A stretch of 64,000 nucleotides of DNA from Echinostoma caproni (Eukaryota > Platyhelminthes > Trematoda > Plagiorchiida > Echinostomatidae), in contig UZAN01040006.1 in NCBI GenBank assembly GCA_900618425.1, positions 18,815 through 82,814 on the forward strand, written 5' to 3'. The notes beneath the pieces are model-generated. The model did no database searches and was not told the origin of the DNA. It saw only the letters and a program-made list of their open reading frames with translations. The position numbers and the translations under genes were made by a program. Position 1 is the stretch's first letter. Each line of letters begins with the position of its first letter. Below, in pieces: positions 22,618-35,450 of this stretch.

Positions 22618-24892
22618 GTTTTTTCAGTATAGCACTATCCATCTCTACAAGCTTTTTGCGAGGTATCACACCTCACGCATCCCAGCACCAATCTCCAAGA
22701 TTATCTCTCGATCAGAAACATTTCGAACTTAACAACCTGTCGAATGGGGCATTTGGAAGCAAGTTTCTCCTACAGGCATGAATTACCAAGTAACTCTCTG
22801 GGCACTGTTTTCAGAACATTTACTTGCTAAAAGTAAGTCAGGAGTAGTTCGGTAAACTACCAGTAAGCGGGCTTGTGGTTCCCCCGGAGAGAACAACGAA
22901 TGCTACACGCAGATTATTGCATATCCACAGTCTCAGTACAAACGGCATTGCTGTACACTTTACACCTACCTAGACTTAAGGTCAAACTTTGAACTTAAAT
23001 TCAATTTGAACATATTTTTTTTCACTCAAACACGCACAGTTCTTGCAAGTGTCCTGCGTAAAACCACTAAATTCAAGTAGCTGTTCACAAAATGGTGTCT
23101 CCAATAGCTTTGGCACCTGGTAACAACGATACCTGCTTGATGAAATACGTTACTTCTCTTTGGAATAAAGGTCACAGAGAGAAGAATGCGCAATAAAAGA
23201 CGGCAATCAGGACGCTGATGGAAGGCTCACCTTGGAATATCAGTTTGAATGAAGCTTGATATCGGCAATGGTAAAAGGCCAAACACGAATAACTTTTGGA
23301 ATCCATTGCAGCACTTAACGGTTTTATTCAAGCACTAAATGAGTCGATGGGCTGGTACTGAACTGACACGCATCTATGCAATCTAGTCCAAACTTTGAAG
23401 TTTTATTAGTCCGTTTAAAAGGATAAAAAATTAAATTCTCAAAAATATATTTCTCTCACGTACTATATGAGTAACCGACACCGTTCAATAAATTTCACCC
23501 GGCAACATGACTAAGAAATGTTTTAGCCAAATGAGTGCTACGACCTACGTATTTTTTAAAACTGTTTCTAAAATAGCTTTTACCGCGTCATTCGCGGTCA
23601 ACGGACGTAGAAACTCAGGTACAGGAAGTTACTGCTAGTGTCATTCAACAGTACCAAAATCTGTATGGTTTGCCATAGTCCTAAGGAAAAGGACAAGTAG
23701 CCCAAAATATTTCTATATTCCCGAGCAAAATACACTGGAACTTTCATCGATGCCTGGTCAACCTTATGCGTTTAATTTCATTTCAAATATGTTTAGTCGG
23801 ATTGAAAGAGGTCAGTCTCAGTAGGTTACGGTACTCCGTTTTGCTGTAAATGATCCGGTGCGAGCGAGCAACAATATAGCCATATGTATCCAATCGTTGA
23901 CGTGCTCTACAGTGTCGTCAGATTAACGGTTGCAGAACGTTTTATGCGTCCTGTAATCAGGTTTGAAGGTTTCCAACCTAATTCTGATCCCATAGGTTAG
24001 TACTGAGTTCTGCCAGTTCAGATGCCTACATTAAGCTCACAATGATGAGTTGTGCAATGCAGTGTATAGGCAAAATAGAAGCGATCCCATCAGGTGCTGA
24101 TTAAATGTTGATCGTGAAGTGACGAGTTTGATCCTCAGTTGGATGGATCGATTCGCACTGCGGATGAAACCAAACCAGGGCAAAACAGATGCCCACTACT
24201 TGCTACTTTTTCACTTTACGTTTCATTTGATCTGTACAAGGCGAAATTCAGCACATGAAAAACTAGTGTTTAATCCCAGCGGTTATTAGAAATTACCTGT
24301 CACTGATATCTTTAATGCCAAACATCTATCACACACATTTTCTAGGAAAGAATGAGTCGTACACCCAGCTGAATCATTCATATTACGTGATCTAGTTACT
24401 GAAGCGAATTCATTTTTTCAGTGTATACGTGCTATGAGGATTGCTACACGACAAGGTACTAATGCCAAATGTTTTACAAGAGGTCAAACATTCATTAAAA
24501 TCTCAAAACGGTGACAATCAAGTAGAGATATACATATATATATATATTTAAATATTTCACACGCGTCTGAATTAATCGATGTCAAGTGCGATACAGCTAT
24601 ATTCAAACAGACGTAACTGATCCATAGTCAGGACATGTTCAAACAGGTTTTAGAAGATCAAAACGTAGATATTTCAGGATTAAAGAACAAAGTAATACGG
24701 ACATGATCGCAGGCCAGTCAATTTCGGAAAGCGATAGTACTTTCACGGCAAAACCTAATTTGGAAAGAGACCGGGAAATGGTAAACACTTGTTGGGATAT
24801 ATTGGAGAACGGCGCATTGTATGCTTATTTATAACCCTGGATTCGTCATTAAAACAAGATGCAAATCGTACGTACATTTCTCGCTCCAATTC
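22618..24892. other. Non-coding, nothing supported
   Basis: A short (TA)n tract lies at 24530-24548. No exon or transposon protein seen. Confidence 0.4.
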
Positions 24893-25237
24893 CTAGGCCA
24901 TTCTCAGAAAAACGTTGGATGGAAATGTCCTGATCGAGCTTGCCAAAATTCTCAGTTGACGCAAAGAAAACTTAGTAAAAGTTTCCAGACCTCTATTTAG
25001 CGAAAATCCTGAGACAAGGGAGTCATTCGGTCTAAAATTATTTTCTCGGTAACGGTTAATGGTTTTAGGTACAAACGTTTGGTTGGTATTTTGCACACTC
25101 TTTGTTGAGAATGGGTAAGTCTCCGGTAAGCAGCACCGGCGTATTAGATTTGAGGTGGTTCGCAACTTACAGCTCTTCCATGCTCCACGAGAAACTCTCA
25201 CTTGGCCAAATAAACGTTCGACTGTCCACCACACCAA
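24893..25237 (-). CDS. Candidate reading frame, product unknown
   Basis: A 114-codon minus-strand frame from ATG to TAG with mixed, Arg/Ser-rich composition (for example VRVSRGAWKSCKLRTTSN and RYRENNFRPNDSLVSGFS). A strong donor-like GCT|GTAAGTTG lies about 22 codons after the ATG, so an alternative is a short first exon of an unrecognised gene. No membrane segment, signal peptide or known motif. It may be spurious: nothing but length and composition supports it. Confidence 0.25.
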   Translation of the reverse strand: MVWWTVERLFGQVRVSRGAWKSCKLRTTSNLIRRCCLPETYPFSTKSVQNTNQTFVPKTINRYRENNFRPNDSLVSGFSLNRGLETFTKFSLRQLRILASSIRTFPSNVFLRMA

Positions 25238-25239
25238 TA

Positions 25240-27115
25240 AGGGTATTCTTGTTCTTCAACTAATTTTATTGTACATCGATAAAAGGCAATGTACATTCTT
25301 CATTGAAACTGTTATTGTTTGGCAGCACTTCTCCTACTACTTGTATGATTTGAGCGTTTTCACGAATCAACCTTTTTGTTTGAGGTAACCAGAATTTGGC
25401 AATACTCGCAAAACAGAAATGCCACCAAAACAAACCATTTTATGAAGTATTACTGAGGTATCCGAAGGAAACATGTTTTGCTTTCTGAGGCTCCGCAGTC
25501 AGGATGAGATTATGTGTGATAAAACTATTTTTTGAAAACAGTGCAGCAGTCTGAGGTTCTGCTAGATCCGGGTTGTGAAAGATTCCAATTTCCATAAGCG
25601 ATGCACGAAGGTTGATCTTAATCCAACTATGCCAACTACGCGGTTAAACGATCAACAGACTAAAATTCGATGCACGCGTGCCGTGTGCACCGTAAATGTT
25701 AGCCATAATGAAGTGATGAACTTGCTTGGGTAACAACCACATTGAACAGTTTGGGACCTAAGGCAGAGAGGATCTTTGTCCAATCATTTTCGGCTGACAG
25801 AACTACCCACCTTACTACTCCTGGTTACATATATTTTGCTTGTCATTCATGTAGGAAACGTCCAGCTTGATCTATTTGAAAGAACCGACCTCCAATATCA
25901 CTTTCTCGACAAATCAATTGAAGTCAAACTATTCTCGAATTCTTGCATCCCTTTATGTTACAGTAGAATCGGCTAAGTAGAAATTCCCCACTATTGAGTG
26001 ACTGCTAGTTGAAAAAATAATGAAAAACACGGTCATGTGATTGACCTCGACTGAGAGCAATCTAACAGTGAGTATAATGTTTGATACCGTTAACCCTGAC
26101 CTTATCAGCTTGTTGATTGTCACGATTTCTAGATGAATAGATAAATAACAGAAACAAGCTCGATGGAGCATATCATATTCAAAAACGTAGAAATTGGGGA
26201 TAGCATCTGACCCTGACTGATTCATAGTGAGGATGAACATGTCTGTTCTGTATTTTTGGACAACAATATCCGATGGAAACCAGGCTTAGTGAAATCAAAA
26301 GTCCTCATGACTGCGAAACTTCGGCTATTTTATGAGTGACAAAGTTTGATTATTATATTGGTAATTGATCAATGGAGAAACAGTAATTGAGCAAGAGGCA
26401 GTAATACTCGCTCCCCGAAACTAAAACCTAACGGCCGAGTAACTGCCAGGTTCGCATCCGTTTTTCCTTCAACTTGAAGTTTTCAACGTTTCAGTCCTGA
26501 CACTGTCTGTAAATTATAAAGCTTGCGTGCGTGGTGATTGATTCAGTAGCGTTTGTCATACGCATAGTTCATTCACACCCGACAATCACACAACGATGGT
26601 TGCCGTCCTCAGCTTTTAATTTTATGTTATCCTTTTCCTTTTTCTTCAGAAGTTAAATACCCTACAGTTGTTTCGAACACGTTGGATCACACCAACTTTA
26701 AGAATCTAGGGCCCCAAATGAGAACCATCTCAGAAGATGCTATTCAGCTGATAGCTTTTACGCAATCTGATGGGGTGTGTTCAGTTTTTTCAGTTTGAAC
26801 AACCATTAACCATGCACTTTCGTGCGCCGGTTTTGGTTGCTGTCTTTTGGCTGCCCATGGAATGTGTGCGTGGAATGGGGGCGGGTAGGACCAGTTTGAC
26901 AGAAATGGGCTTGCTTGAATTAACCAGTTGTAAAGGGACAAACAAATAGACTTCGTTTATAACAGAATTTCACTATGGAACAGTTGCCCAATTCCTTTTC
27001 ACTCCATACCCATTAGTTCAATACCTCATAGGATTCCGATTTACTCAGTAATTTTCCCATTTGCACATCGTATTTTTCTGTGTAAAAATGATCGGCATAT
27101 TACACTTCAATCAAG
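25240..27115. other. Non-coding, apart from one dispersed repeat
   Basis: Holds repeat copy 2 at 26789-26858. The frames at 25776-25976 and 25953-26240 oppose each other and lack splice support. Confidence 0.35.
26789..26858 (-). repeat. 70-base dispersed repeat, copy 2
   Basis: Same length and ungapped alignment to 17371-17440. Both copies translate on the minus strand to WLMVVQTE, perhaps the tail of an unidentified retroelement. Confidence 0.8.
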
Positions 27116-27326
27116 TGTGCGAGACGAATGTGTTCTTAGAAGGCAGCTGGCGTTTTCTGGTTGTCAGGTTCTCACTTCACTCGAGTATGCAATAGGACAT
27201 CTTAATAACAAGGTTTACATTCGATGGTGTTTTCCAGAGAAACAGTGGAACGTAAACGCCAGCAAGCATAAGCCACTCGTAACAACGATTGAAATCACTT
27301 GGGCGGCAAAGCGTGAATGGTTGTGA
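27116..27326 (+). CDS. Candidate exon, product unknown
   Basis: An AG at 27114-27115 (TTACACTTCAATCAAG) opens a frame of about 70 codons to TGA with ordinary composition (GCQVLTSLEYAIGHLNNKV, EKQWNVNASKHKPL). A possible internal donor GTAAAC occurs within it. Family not recognised. Inverted copies of GCTGGCGTTT inside the block weaken the case slightly. Confidence 0.3.
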
Positions 27327-27773
27327 AACCGTTAATCAAACCACGTCTAAGTATCACACAGCTGTTACAGCCATGCCTTGGAATGGTTAGCAGTGTGTAT
27401 ACACCGAGCGTTTAAAGGCTCGAGCCAGGAAACCCTGGTCTAAAGATTTTGTTGTGATGCTTTACCGTCTGTTTTCAATTCAACGTTAATGAGAGGTCAC
27501 CATGAGTTAAATGAACTAATGCAGTATACTGATTGTCGTGAAGTTAAACACTGAATGTGGACAAGGTGGCCTTAGTATGACCCATGTGGCTCAAACAATA
27601 TTATTTCAAGGTTTCAACCCTATTGAATTTGATGGATTTATGATGTTCACAGTCTTACAAAGGCACTGATTGATTTTCATCGAAGTTCGATGCAACCCTC
27701 TTGAAGAGTGAAAGGCTCCCCAATGAAAAATAGATGAATCTGTTCCACTACAATTTTGTCGCTTTTCGTGCAG

Positions 27774-28099
27774 ATATTTGCCTTGAATCGACTCGGCTGG
27801 ATACTAACAAGATACGAAAATTTTCGCCTGCTGTCTGTAGGAACGTTGATGCCTTCATGTTCTCCCCATTGACTGGACGTTCAGTATTCCGAGCTAGGCC
27901 ATCCACAGACATTTTGAATAGAACACAAAGAAACGAACAATACTTGTTTTCCGTGGTTTTTCTTCTTTGGCTAGTACATTACCATTCACATAACTGGGGT
28001 AAATACGGGAGAGCGGAGAGCGTTCTTAAAAAAATATTTTCGGCTTACTCTGTAGCAACGTATCCTTTCTGGTCGGTTCACGTGAAAGAACTTGCAAAT
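27774..28099 (+). CDS. Candidate internal exon, product unknown
   Basis: A pyrimidine-rich acceptor (TTTGTCGCTTTTCGTGCAG) and a strong donor (GCAAAT|GTAAGTTG) bracket 326 bases. The exon enters with two bases and leaves on a codon boundary, open throughout (108 codons). The peptide starts ICLESTRLDTNKIRKF, has a hydrophobic stretch YLFSVVFLLWLVHYH about two-thirds along that could be a membrane or buried segment, and ends WSVHVKELAN. The phase fits the exon at 15997-16168 upstream and 30534 downstream. Family not recognised. Confidence 0.5.
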
Positions 28100-29628
28100 G
28101 TAAGTTGATTTTTTTACATGCCGAAACCTGAATTTTAACTTCACGACCTGTTGAAGCATCATTTTTTTCTTTTCTAAATTCAAAGATTTATTAGGCATCG
28201 TTCATCCCTTTCAAGCAAAGAAAATGACCGAAAGTCGGTCACCATACATACATTGGTCTGGTCCTTTTTCACAACCTTTTCTGTCTGATCATATCATAAA
28301 CGCACCTGAGAAGGTTTGGATGACAGGTTTAGTTTTGTAGGCCAATTTCAGTCTTCATTCACCTGAGATGGTCTTTGATTTTGATTTACCATTTGCCTTA
28401 CGAGCTTCATTGATTCCTTCTAAGTTTCCCTAGACTACTCAATAAAGATCCTAAATTTGTCTATAACTGCCGTACACCTATTTCTTATCTGAACGTATTC
28501 TTCTTGAGCACGTTGTACTCAATGTTACAACCGGACACATTAGGCCTCTCACACTTGGAGACACAAGCTCTCACTTGACTGTTCTCATCCTCGAGGAAAG
28601 CCGACCCTAGAGAGTGTCTTTATTCCTCATTCAAAAGTTATCTTTACAACCATATGCCTAGAAATACGGGACGTACTAGTAATTTATGGCTCCTTATTTC
28701 TTAGACTTTCTTAGAAACTTATAACTCGCAACATTCGGCTTAGCGCAATGGTGGCTGTTGTGACGTTGTTTTAGATTTTATGTTTAAAGCTGCTGCACAA
28801 TATTCTTCCTTGTTTTACCCATGCTGATCCTGTAACCTTTTATTAACCACCAATCGAGGTGTTTACATCTGTTATCCGAATCGTCTAGTTTCCCATATGG
28901 GTAGTTCAGCGGGATGGTAAGAACGACATGGATTACATGGCTAGATGAACCATTGTGTCAGCTGGTGTTTGATTTTGAATTACACCAGATACACGACATA
29001 GTTCTGTCTTATTATGCAGTGCAGAGATAAAAGAAACAAGACCAACATCGCCCTGTGATTTATGGACGCAAAATAGCTGAATATCGAAGGACATAATAAA
29101 CACCGCTGCACAACACTCCCTCTTTGTATCCCTTAAAAGTGAAAAAGTTAATTGATACAATCCTTATTTACCTTAATTTCCTTCTGCCACTGTTGTCTGT
29201 TTGCATCCGATAGGTTACATGGACATGGGACAGTAGACGGTAAACAAGTTCTTGGTTAGCTTTTTTCATCATTTACCGGATTTAGTTATTATTGGAGAGT
29301 GAAAGTCCGTTAACAGGCCTTCCAAAGTCCCAGGCGGGGCAATCAAAAAACATTTTACTTACAGAAAAAAGACAGCTGTTTTCGATCCAGTGATTGATAT
29401 CTGTGCACAAGTATGTTTAATTGGCAACTCGCATGCTTAGTTATAGGGTAAAGGGAACTAAAATACTGCTAATATGGCTCAGTTGCTAAACTTCACAAAA
29501 TAAATCCCAAGTAGAACAGTATACTTGCATAGATGTCTAATAAAAGTTATCTCGAGTGAAGCGAAACAGGTTGAATCGCGTGTTTCTATCATGACATCAT
29601 TTGCCTAACTAAAAAAACATGATCTTTT
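28100..29628. other. Probable intron, nothing else supported
   Basis: Follows the GTAAGT donor. No exon or element recognised. Confidence 0.35.
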
Positions 29629-29832
29629 TTATGTGTGGGGCTTTGACTTGTAGACTGAAATAAGCTTTGTTCCAAACTGTTTCGTAGGCAATTGAATCAT
29701 ATCCTCTCGGAAGATACATCCCTGAGTGATCAATCTAGTCAACTCTGCCGCAATGTTAGCTTTATCACAATAATGAAGCGGTTGGGATCCCTCTGATTGC
29801 ATTACGTGAAAAAAGCATTTCAAATTAGACAA
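29629..29832 (-). pseudogene. Trace of a gypsy-like LTR retrotransposon reverse transcriptase
   Basis: A minus-strand frame contains DKANIAAELTRLITQGCIF and later TKLISVYKSK. This fits the pattern at the start of Ty3/gypsy reverse transcriptases (basic residue, aaELxRLxxxGxI, then T-x-I/L-x-V-x-K). Only this short piece is present. No GDYR-like or YxDD motifs, LTRs or gag were found nearby. Similarity is short, so the assignment is moderate. Confidence 0.4.
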
Positions 29833-29839
29833 CTACTGC

Positions 29840-30533
29840 TCTCGCTCTCTCCTTCCGTGATGTGCCCCAGTGCACATCTAATGTAAGTATAATGTGTCAA
29901 CACTTCTATGTGCGTTTGTCAAATCAATAGTGCTTGGTGTATACATTGATTGAATTCATGTGGTTTGTCTTCTTTGATGCTTTTTATGCTTCTCAGATGC
30001 TTCACGCAAGCACGCAAGTACCTTTATGGTTCATTTGTCAGGTTCACTGACAACCCGGAACACGCCAAAATGCGAGCAGAGAATTGACTGACTAACTAAC
30101 TCACCAACTAACTAACCTACTAGCTACTCACAGAAATTTCAACAACACAAGCCTTTGACATGCTTCGAACAGACTACTTACCTAAGCGCAGAAAGAAATC
30201 ACGTGAGATCAGGTGATAGTGAACGCGCAACAAAACGCGTATGTTTAAATGAACGTATGTGGTGGAACAACATCAGAATGGATCGCGGAACCGATGATGT
30301 TTTCTCAGAATGATCACTTACTTGTTTTCACCTGTACACGTACAATCTAGGTTATTTTGACTGGATCTGTAAATCGTGTACATATTAAACCGAAGCATCT
30401 GGATTTTGATTTATAATAAAAATATAATACAGAAATCGAACTAGAAGCATACATTTTATTCTTAGGATTTCAATACAGTGAGCCTTTTCTGATAACCTAG
30501 GTAGTGATTCTCACTCCATTTTCTCCCACACAG
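29840..30533. other. Non-coding with a tetranucleotide repeat
   Basis: An imperfect (ACTA)n tract at about 30088-30128. The remainder is unassigned up to the pyrimidine-rich acceptor at 30510-30533. Confidence 0.5.
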
Positions 30534-30731
30534 ACAGCAGCTCATGTCACTATTAGGCTGGATGAATTCTTTTTTAATCGGGAAAATGCTACACTGTGTT
30601 TGCCAAGTGGGACGTACATTGCTGGTCGGATTAGTGAACCAAAACCACATCACGTTAGACAGTCCATGGCAACATCTCTAGTTCGCCAGTGCTTCTGCGC
30701 CATCATCTCAAACTGTTTTCGATCTTTCTAA
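30534..30731 (+). CDS. Candidate terminal exon, product unknown
   Basis: One of the best acceptors in the window (CCATTTTCTCCCACACAG) precedes a phase-0 frame of 65 codons to TAA. The peptide runs TAAHVTIRLDEFFFNREN, then LCLPSGTYIAGRISEPK and ends with a Cys-containing RQCFCAIISNCFRSF. Its phase matches the preceding candidate exon at 27774-28099, 2.4 kb upstream. If joined, the protein end would be a cysteine-rich tail. Family not recognised. Confidence 0.5.
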   Translation, partial: TAAHVTIRLDEFFFNRENATLCLPSGTYIAGRISEPKPHHVRQSMATSLVRQCFCAIISNCFRSF

Positions 30732-33020
30732 CTGCACTGCTAAGCTGAGAAACACTGTAAACTTCCAGTATTGTGTCACCCGCCCCTCCGTCCAATTCAT
30801 AGGGTTAGTCGATGAAATAATTCATCTGGAAAGGCTTGCTTTCAAATTCAGCTCTCTGACCACACAGGTAATTTGGTATACACTTTGCGATAATTATCTG
30901 GAATAAGAATTCTCTAAATTGTTAATTTCCCACTGTATTTGTGTTTAGGCCCAATGCATTCAGAACATTAACACTATGGGTATGTGAATGTGCCTTTAGT
31001 CCTGGTTATTTTAAAGTAATTCCGTTTCTGTTTTTCTTTATTTCAATACATCTAGAATGATCTTTTTAAGAAAGTTTAAACTCGGGTATTTATGAGAGAT
31101 TTACTGACGTCAAAATAACACGTCAATTTTACTCATATTTCTCAATAAGGTCATCCAAGGTATTTCAGCGAGATAAAATCATCTTATTACGCTTATTTCA
31201 CCCGATGGAATACAACAAGCTGACGACGCTAAGAATAATTTATAGGTAAATAATCCGGGATGAAATATGATGCATCAACCGTGGTATACACAGTACCCAC
31301 TGTAAGTGTTCAGATAAAGCGGTGAATTTGGGTAGAAAATAGTATGTAGAAGGTAGTGTTCAATTAGGCTTACACTAATACTGGTTGATCCTTAGTATAC
31401 AATTTTCGGGGAAGCAATGTTCATTCTCCAGTTGGTGAGTAACAAAAACTGGTAGAATGTTGATACGAATGAGTCTATTGCTGGTTTCATCTTTGTAAGC
31501 CAAATAAAAGCTTCCAAGAACGATTGGAAGCAAGCTAGGTAGAGAAGCATGCAACCAATGTGTCACCATTCCACCATTCCTCCACGCGTTAACTGAATCA
31601 TCCAGTATCCCTACTCTTTTATTTCTCTCTCGATGCACAGATGCAATTCACCATTACTTTCATATTCTGATTTTCGATTTGACCATTTGAATATTGGAAT
31701 ATTTGCACTTAGCTAAAATTGTGATCAAATCACGCTTTGGATGCTCTGGGCGGGGTTTGTATTACATTCATTCTGTTGCAATTTACAAAATAATGTCATA
31801 CATTGAAAGTTATTGACAGTTTTATTTCATCGATTAGCATCTTTTAGTTAAAATAATTAGGAAAGATGAGCGCACATCGTCTAGAACTGTAGAGTACTGC
31901 ACACTTGCCTCTCAGCTACTGCTCATTTAGCGGTACCCGTTGAAGAGGGTTAAGTGTGGTTGGTGATACTAACTGTATAATGCTCCTGAAGGTTTGTCAC
32001 GACCAAATACACCTAAACGTGTACAAAACAAAGTAGGTTCCATAGGCTGCACAAAGTCTCCGAGTAGAGATCCCTGAACATATTCCAAGCATCGATTAAC
32101 CGAGGTTATTTGGATCAAAATCTTACTCAGCACTACTCGGTAATCTGCTCGCTATTAACATCGGTACACGGGTAGAGAACTCTCAGCTTTTGTTTTATTC
32201 ACAATTATTGTTCAACTGGAATCTCGGCAGCTGAACAGATTTCTCTTGAAACGGTTGCACCACTAGTTATTTTTCTATCAATAATTAACAGCGATCTTGG
32301 TTTTTAGTACAACCGCCTTGCGGTTTATCCTGGGATTTATCTTTTTGCAGCCGCTGAAGTATTCCGATATAATTGTCGTTCCTCAGGCGACAGAATATTA
32401 AACAATGGCTGCCAACGAGTTAACATATACTCTGAGAAAAANGTAGGTACTACCCGTATCACAAACGTGTTAAACTCTGAATAATCGTCAATCCAAGTTA
32501 GAACAGTTTTCATTCGTGTGCAATTGTGCCTGACAATATTCTGGAAGCACCTGAATAAGAAAGATAAAAAATCTGTAGAGTTAAAATGGGAAAAGGGAAA
32601 ATGAAAAGATAAATTGCCTGATGTTTATAATTTAAAATGACTAACGCCGCAACTTTCAAGCGCAATTGTGAATAAACGTCAGTCATAGAAGGCACTAACT
32701 CAAGTTCACTTCATGGAGTTATTTCACTTTGTGCATTCAATAAAAAGTTGTAACTCGTGACTACACAGTCTGCATGTAAACCAGTGATNGTGATGTGAAA
32801 ACCATATACAGTTTGCTCAGTGCTGATAAGGTTTAAATATGGAATAAATCAGAGGAAAAGCTGAACTGAAGAACCGATTTCTATTCAGGTAATTCCGGCC
32901 AGATATAAAATAAATGGTTTGGTACGGAGCAATACAACCATACATAAATTTTCATAAGACGGAGATCATAGAATTGACACAAATATATACATAAGGGATA
33001 CATGGACCTCTGGGTTGCAG
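30732..33020. other. Non-coding, single Ns at 32442 and 32790
   Basis: No supported exon. Two isolated ambiguous bases mark low-quality consensus. Confidence 0.4.
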
Positions 33021-33332
33021 CTACATGTACTCAGAAGCGAGTGAGCTCATACGGAGCCACTGGCAACCACAAACCGAAACTTCAGCCTTGCAGTCTGTAC
33101 TTTCTTGAGCCAAGATTAAAGGTATGCCTACTAAAAAGCACCAAGTGACTCTGGGAACATCAGTCGTAACAAACTTCCATGAAACTCCATGATTATGATG
33201 GAACCATTTTCTCCACTCCAATTTAGCAACCAAGGTAGATAAATAAAAATACCCGAGACAAGGATCAAAACAGATCGAATAGGTGAAGTATTTCCAGCCT
33301 ACTGACCGAAGTTTCAGCTGGAATTTATTCAA
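33021..33332 (-). CDS. Candidate minus-strand exon, unknown
   Basis: Open for 103 codons to a stop, with good composition in its second half (WKFVTTDVPRVTWCF, then SVCGCQWLRMSSLASEY). Several AG acceptors are possible within 33240-33330, so the start is undefined. The adjoining minus-strand frame 33335-33577 (with a GTGCAG donor candidate near 33388) could be a preceding exon. Neither is recognised. Confidence 0.25.
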   Translation of the reverse strand: MNKFQLKLRSVGWKYFTYSICFDPCLGYFYLSTLVAKLEWRKWFHHNHGVSWKFVTTDVPRVTWCFLVGIPLILAQESTDCKAEVSVCGCQWLRMSSLASEYM

Positions 33333-33579
33333 GTCTAAAGCTCGGTGATATTTGAGGGTTCCTCGAAGTTGGACTGTATTTGTGCTGCACCTGAATATTT
33401 TTTAAATGGAACCTGTACACAGTAAATGAGGCTGTCCGTAATCATGTCTGTTGTTGTTACTGTTGTTATTGCTCCAAGTCCGTCATTAAAAAAAAACATC
33501 ATTTTTATCCAGCCAGGACCTATCACTGCTGGTCGTTCTAAATTGGTACATAGTTCATGTAAAGCAATCAATATCATTT

Positions 33580-34718
33580 AATTTCCCTACTAGTAATAAT
33601 TCTTGGGTTAGTCACCATTATGCGTTTTAGAGGTCTGCTAGGTAATTTTGTAGTTTTCATTGAAGTTGCAGATCAATTGGACATCTAAGGTTGAATAAAC
33701 CTAGGAAATATGAAACCGTTTTAGTTTTTGGCCTTATATTTTGCGCTTCAGTTGCTAAACTTGCTGATTATAACCTCTGTCCTGATCTGTGCGAAACCTG
33801 TTTTCTTTAACAGAATAATTAATCTGGACAAGTATAGAAAAGCAATATTTTTCATAAAACGTCCTATTATGTACTTAGCATTAGCCGAATTTCAGTTGTC
33901 TGTTGCAAGTTCTGCCAGATGAGCTGCTTGAAATGTTAATAACATTTGGTCCAGAACGATGCTTTTGATCTTCTCTTGGCCCACTGTCAAAACGTTACAC
34001 ACTGAGAGCCCATATTTCAGTGTACGGCGGCTTCAGTTTATCAGCTACTTACATTTTGTTATTGAAATAAGAACAACAATCAGATCAAGCAAGCTCATCT
34101 ACCAAAGTGAATGGCACTGTTTTTCGGTCCTGAATCGGAATAAATAAGTCACGAACCTAGGTTGATAAGATGCATCCAGGTTCAGTAAACTTAATTCGTG
34201 CACAGGCATACGAAATTGAAGATGCTGTTGCAGCTAGTTACATAGTACAAGTAAAATTATCAAACAAATCCTAATTACACTGAACACAAGGAAACAACGG
34301 ATATCACGGTCATTCTCCAATGCCAAAGCAACGTGACAGCACACTGGCACGGTATGCACGAATCAGATTTGTGATTGTAAACAGGACATCTGTTAGGTCT
34401 CAAAAAGCTAGGAAAAATTGCTACCTGTTTCGTGAAACAACAAATGATAAATTCACAATCGGAAGGTAAATTGATTGCATAATCATAAAGCATCTGTTTC
34501 ATCCAGCTAGTTTCACTGGTACAAAATACCGTCTAAATAAAATTGATCAATCATGCTCCGGCGCTGGTGCTTGGTAAATCCATCGTATGCAAATAGATTG
34601 AACAGGTTATCATTTCTCTTCAGCTTTAGTTGCTGACTGACTACCAATTTCAGACTTGTGCAAACTCCTCTGGCCTAACCTGAACACCACACATGCTGAG
34701 TAATCTCGATGATCAGAT
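33580..34718. other. Non-coding, nothing supported
   Basis: Short frames on both strands without splice signals. Sequence up to the left end of the Penelope-like element. Confidence 0.4.
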
Positions 34719-34878
34719 CAACAGCTTGGCGAACAAGCTCCTTTTCAGTTATTCGTAATCATGCTATTACATAATAATAAAAATGCCTAGCAATACGAAC
34801 ACAGTAGGGAGTGAGAGCTTCGAGTCCTAATGATTCAGCGTGTTTGTGTCAAATTGATCACAGTGTCAAAGTTCAAAT
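34719..34878 (+). repeat. Inverted terminal repeat, left
   Basis: Pairs with the reverse complement of 35424-35599 over its whole length with several mismatches and small gaps. Shared blocks are GGCGAACAAGCTC, GTAATCATG(C)(T/C)ATTACATAA and GGGAGTGAGAGCTTCGAGTC. Confidence 0.85.
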
Positions 34879-35450
34879 GATTGCACACGTGTTGGAGTGG
34901 CTGAGGTGGGCCAGGGGAAATTAAGTGCTTGCACAAATTTCTTCTGAGCGCACAAGGAGGAGGAGTGTTGTGAATCCGAATACTCACGGCTTCAATCAGT
35001 GCTTCACTGCTCCTGATTACTTGCATCGAACCCTGTAAACGGGTCGGAACGCGCTTGCCACATCTACCAAGTGATTTGACTCAACGAGATGCCAGCAACC
35101 CGTGCTCGTAATTTTCTTAATTCTTCCAGTCCTCAGCCAAGCCGGGTAGTGTTTGCGAACGCGATCGGATAAGCGTCTGGTCGTGTGGCCAATGTGCGCA
35201 GTTTCACAGGAGCAGATCAATGAATCTACACAGAATGAAACTGCAGAATATGTCACTCTATCCTTGAATCGGAAACACAATTGGTTTAGATGTGAACATA
35301 GCTTTGAAGTGTGCAGCGTAAAATGTTCTGCCTACTGCACTTGTTAGGTTTCTTTGAAAGACTTCTGCCTCCGTATCTCCCTTGAACGGCAGGTGCACAT
35401 AAACAGACTTCTCCACTGTACCTATTTGAAACTTTGATCAAGTTCACACA
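34835..35450 (-). pseudogene. Penelope-like GIY-YIG endonuclease and linker, broken
   Basis: Reading from 35450 downwards: VHLPFKGDTEAEV and FYAAHFKAMFTSKP (linker typical of Penelope-like proteins), then after a frame change SLICSCETAHIGHTTRRLSD and RVRKHYPAW (the GIY-YIG part, with HIG in place of the usual YxG and a conserved Arg), CWHLVESNHLVD, and after another frame change RSSEALIEAVSIRIH, with the Glu expected in the catalytic helix. It ends in a stop at 34835, inside the left terminal repeat. At least two frameshifts and one stop show that it is dead. Confidence 0.75.

Noticed and set aside
34790..34850. A tRNA box B (GCTTCGAGTCC) or hammerhead ribozyme core in the Penelope terminal repeat
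   Set aside because: No box A at the right distance, and only CTAATGA instead of CTGATGA with no matching GAAA stem. Left as something to scan, not a call.
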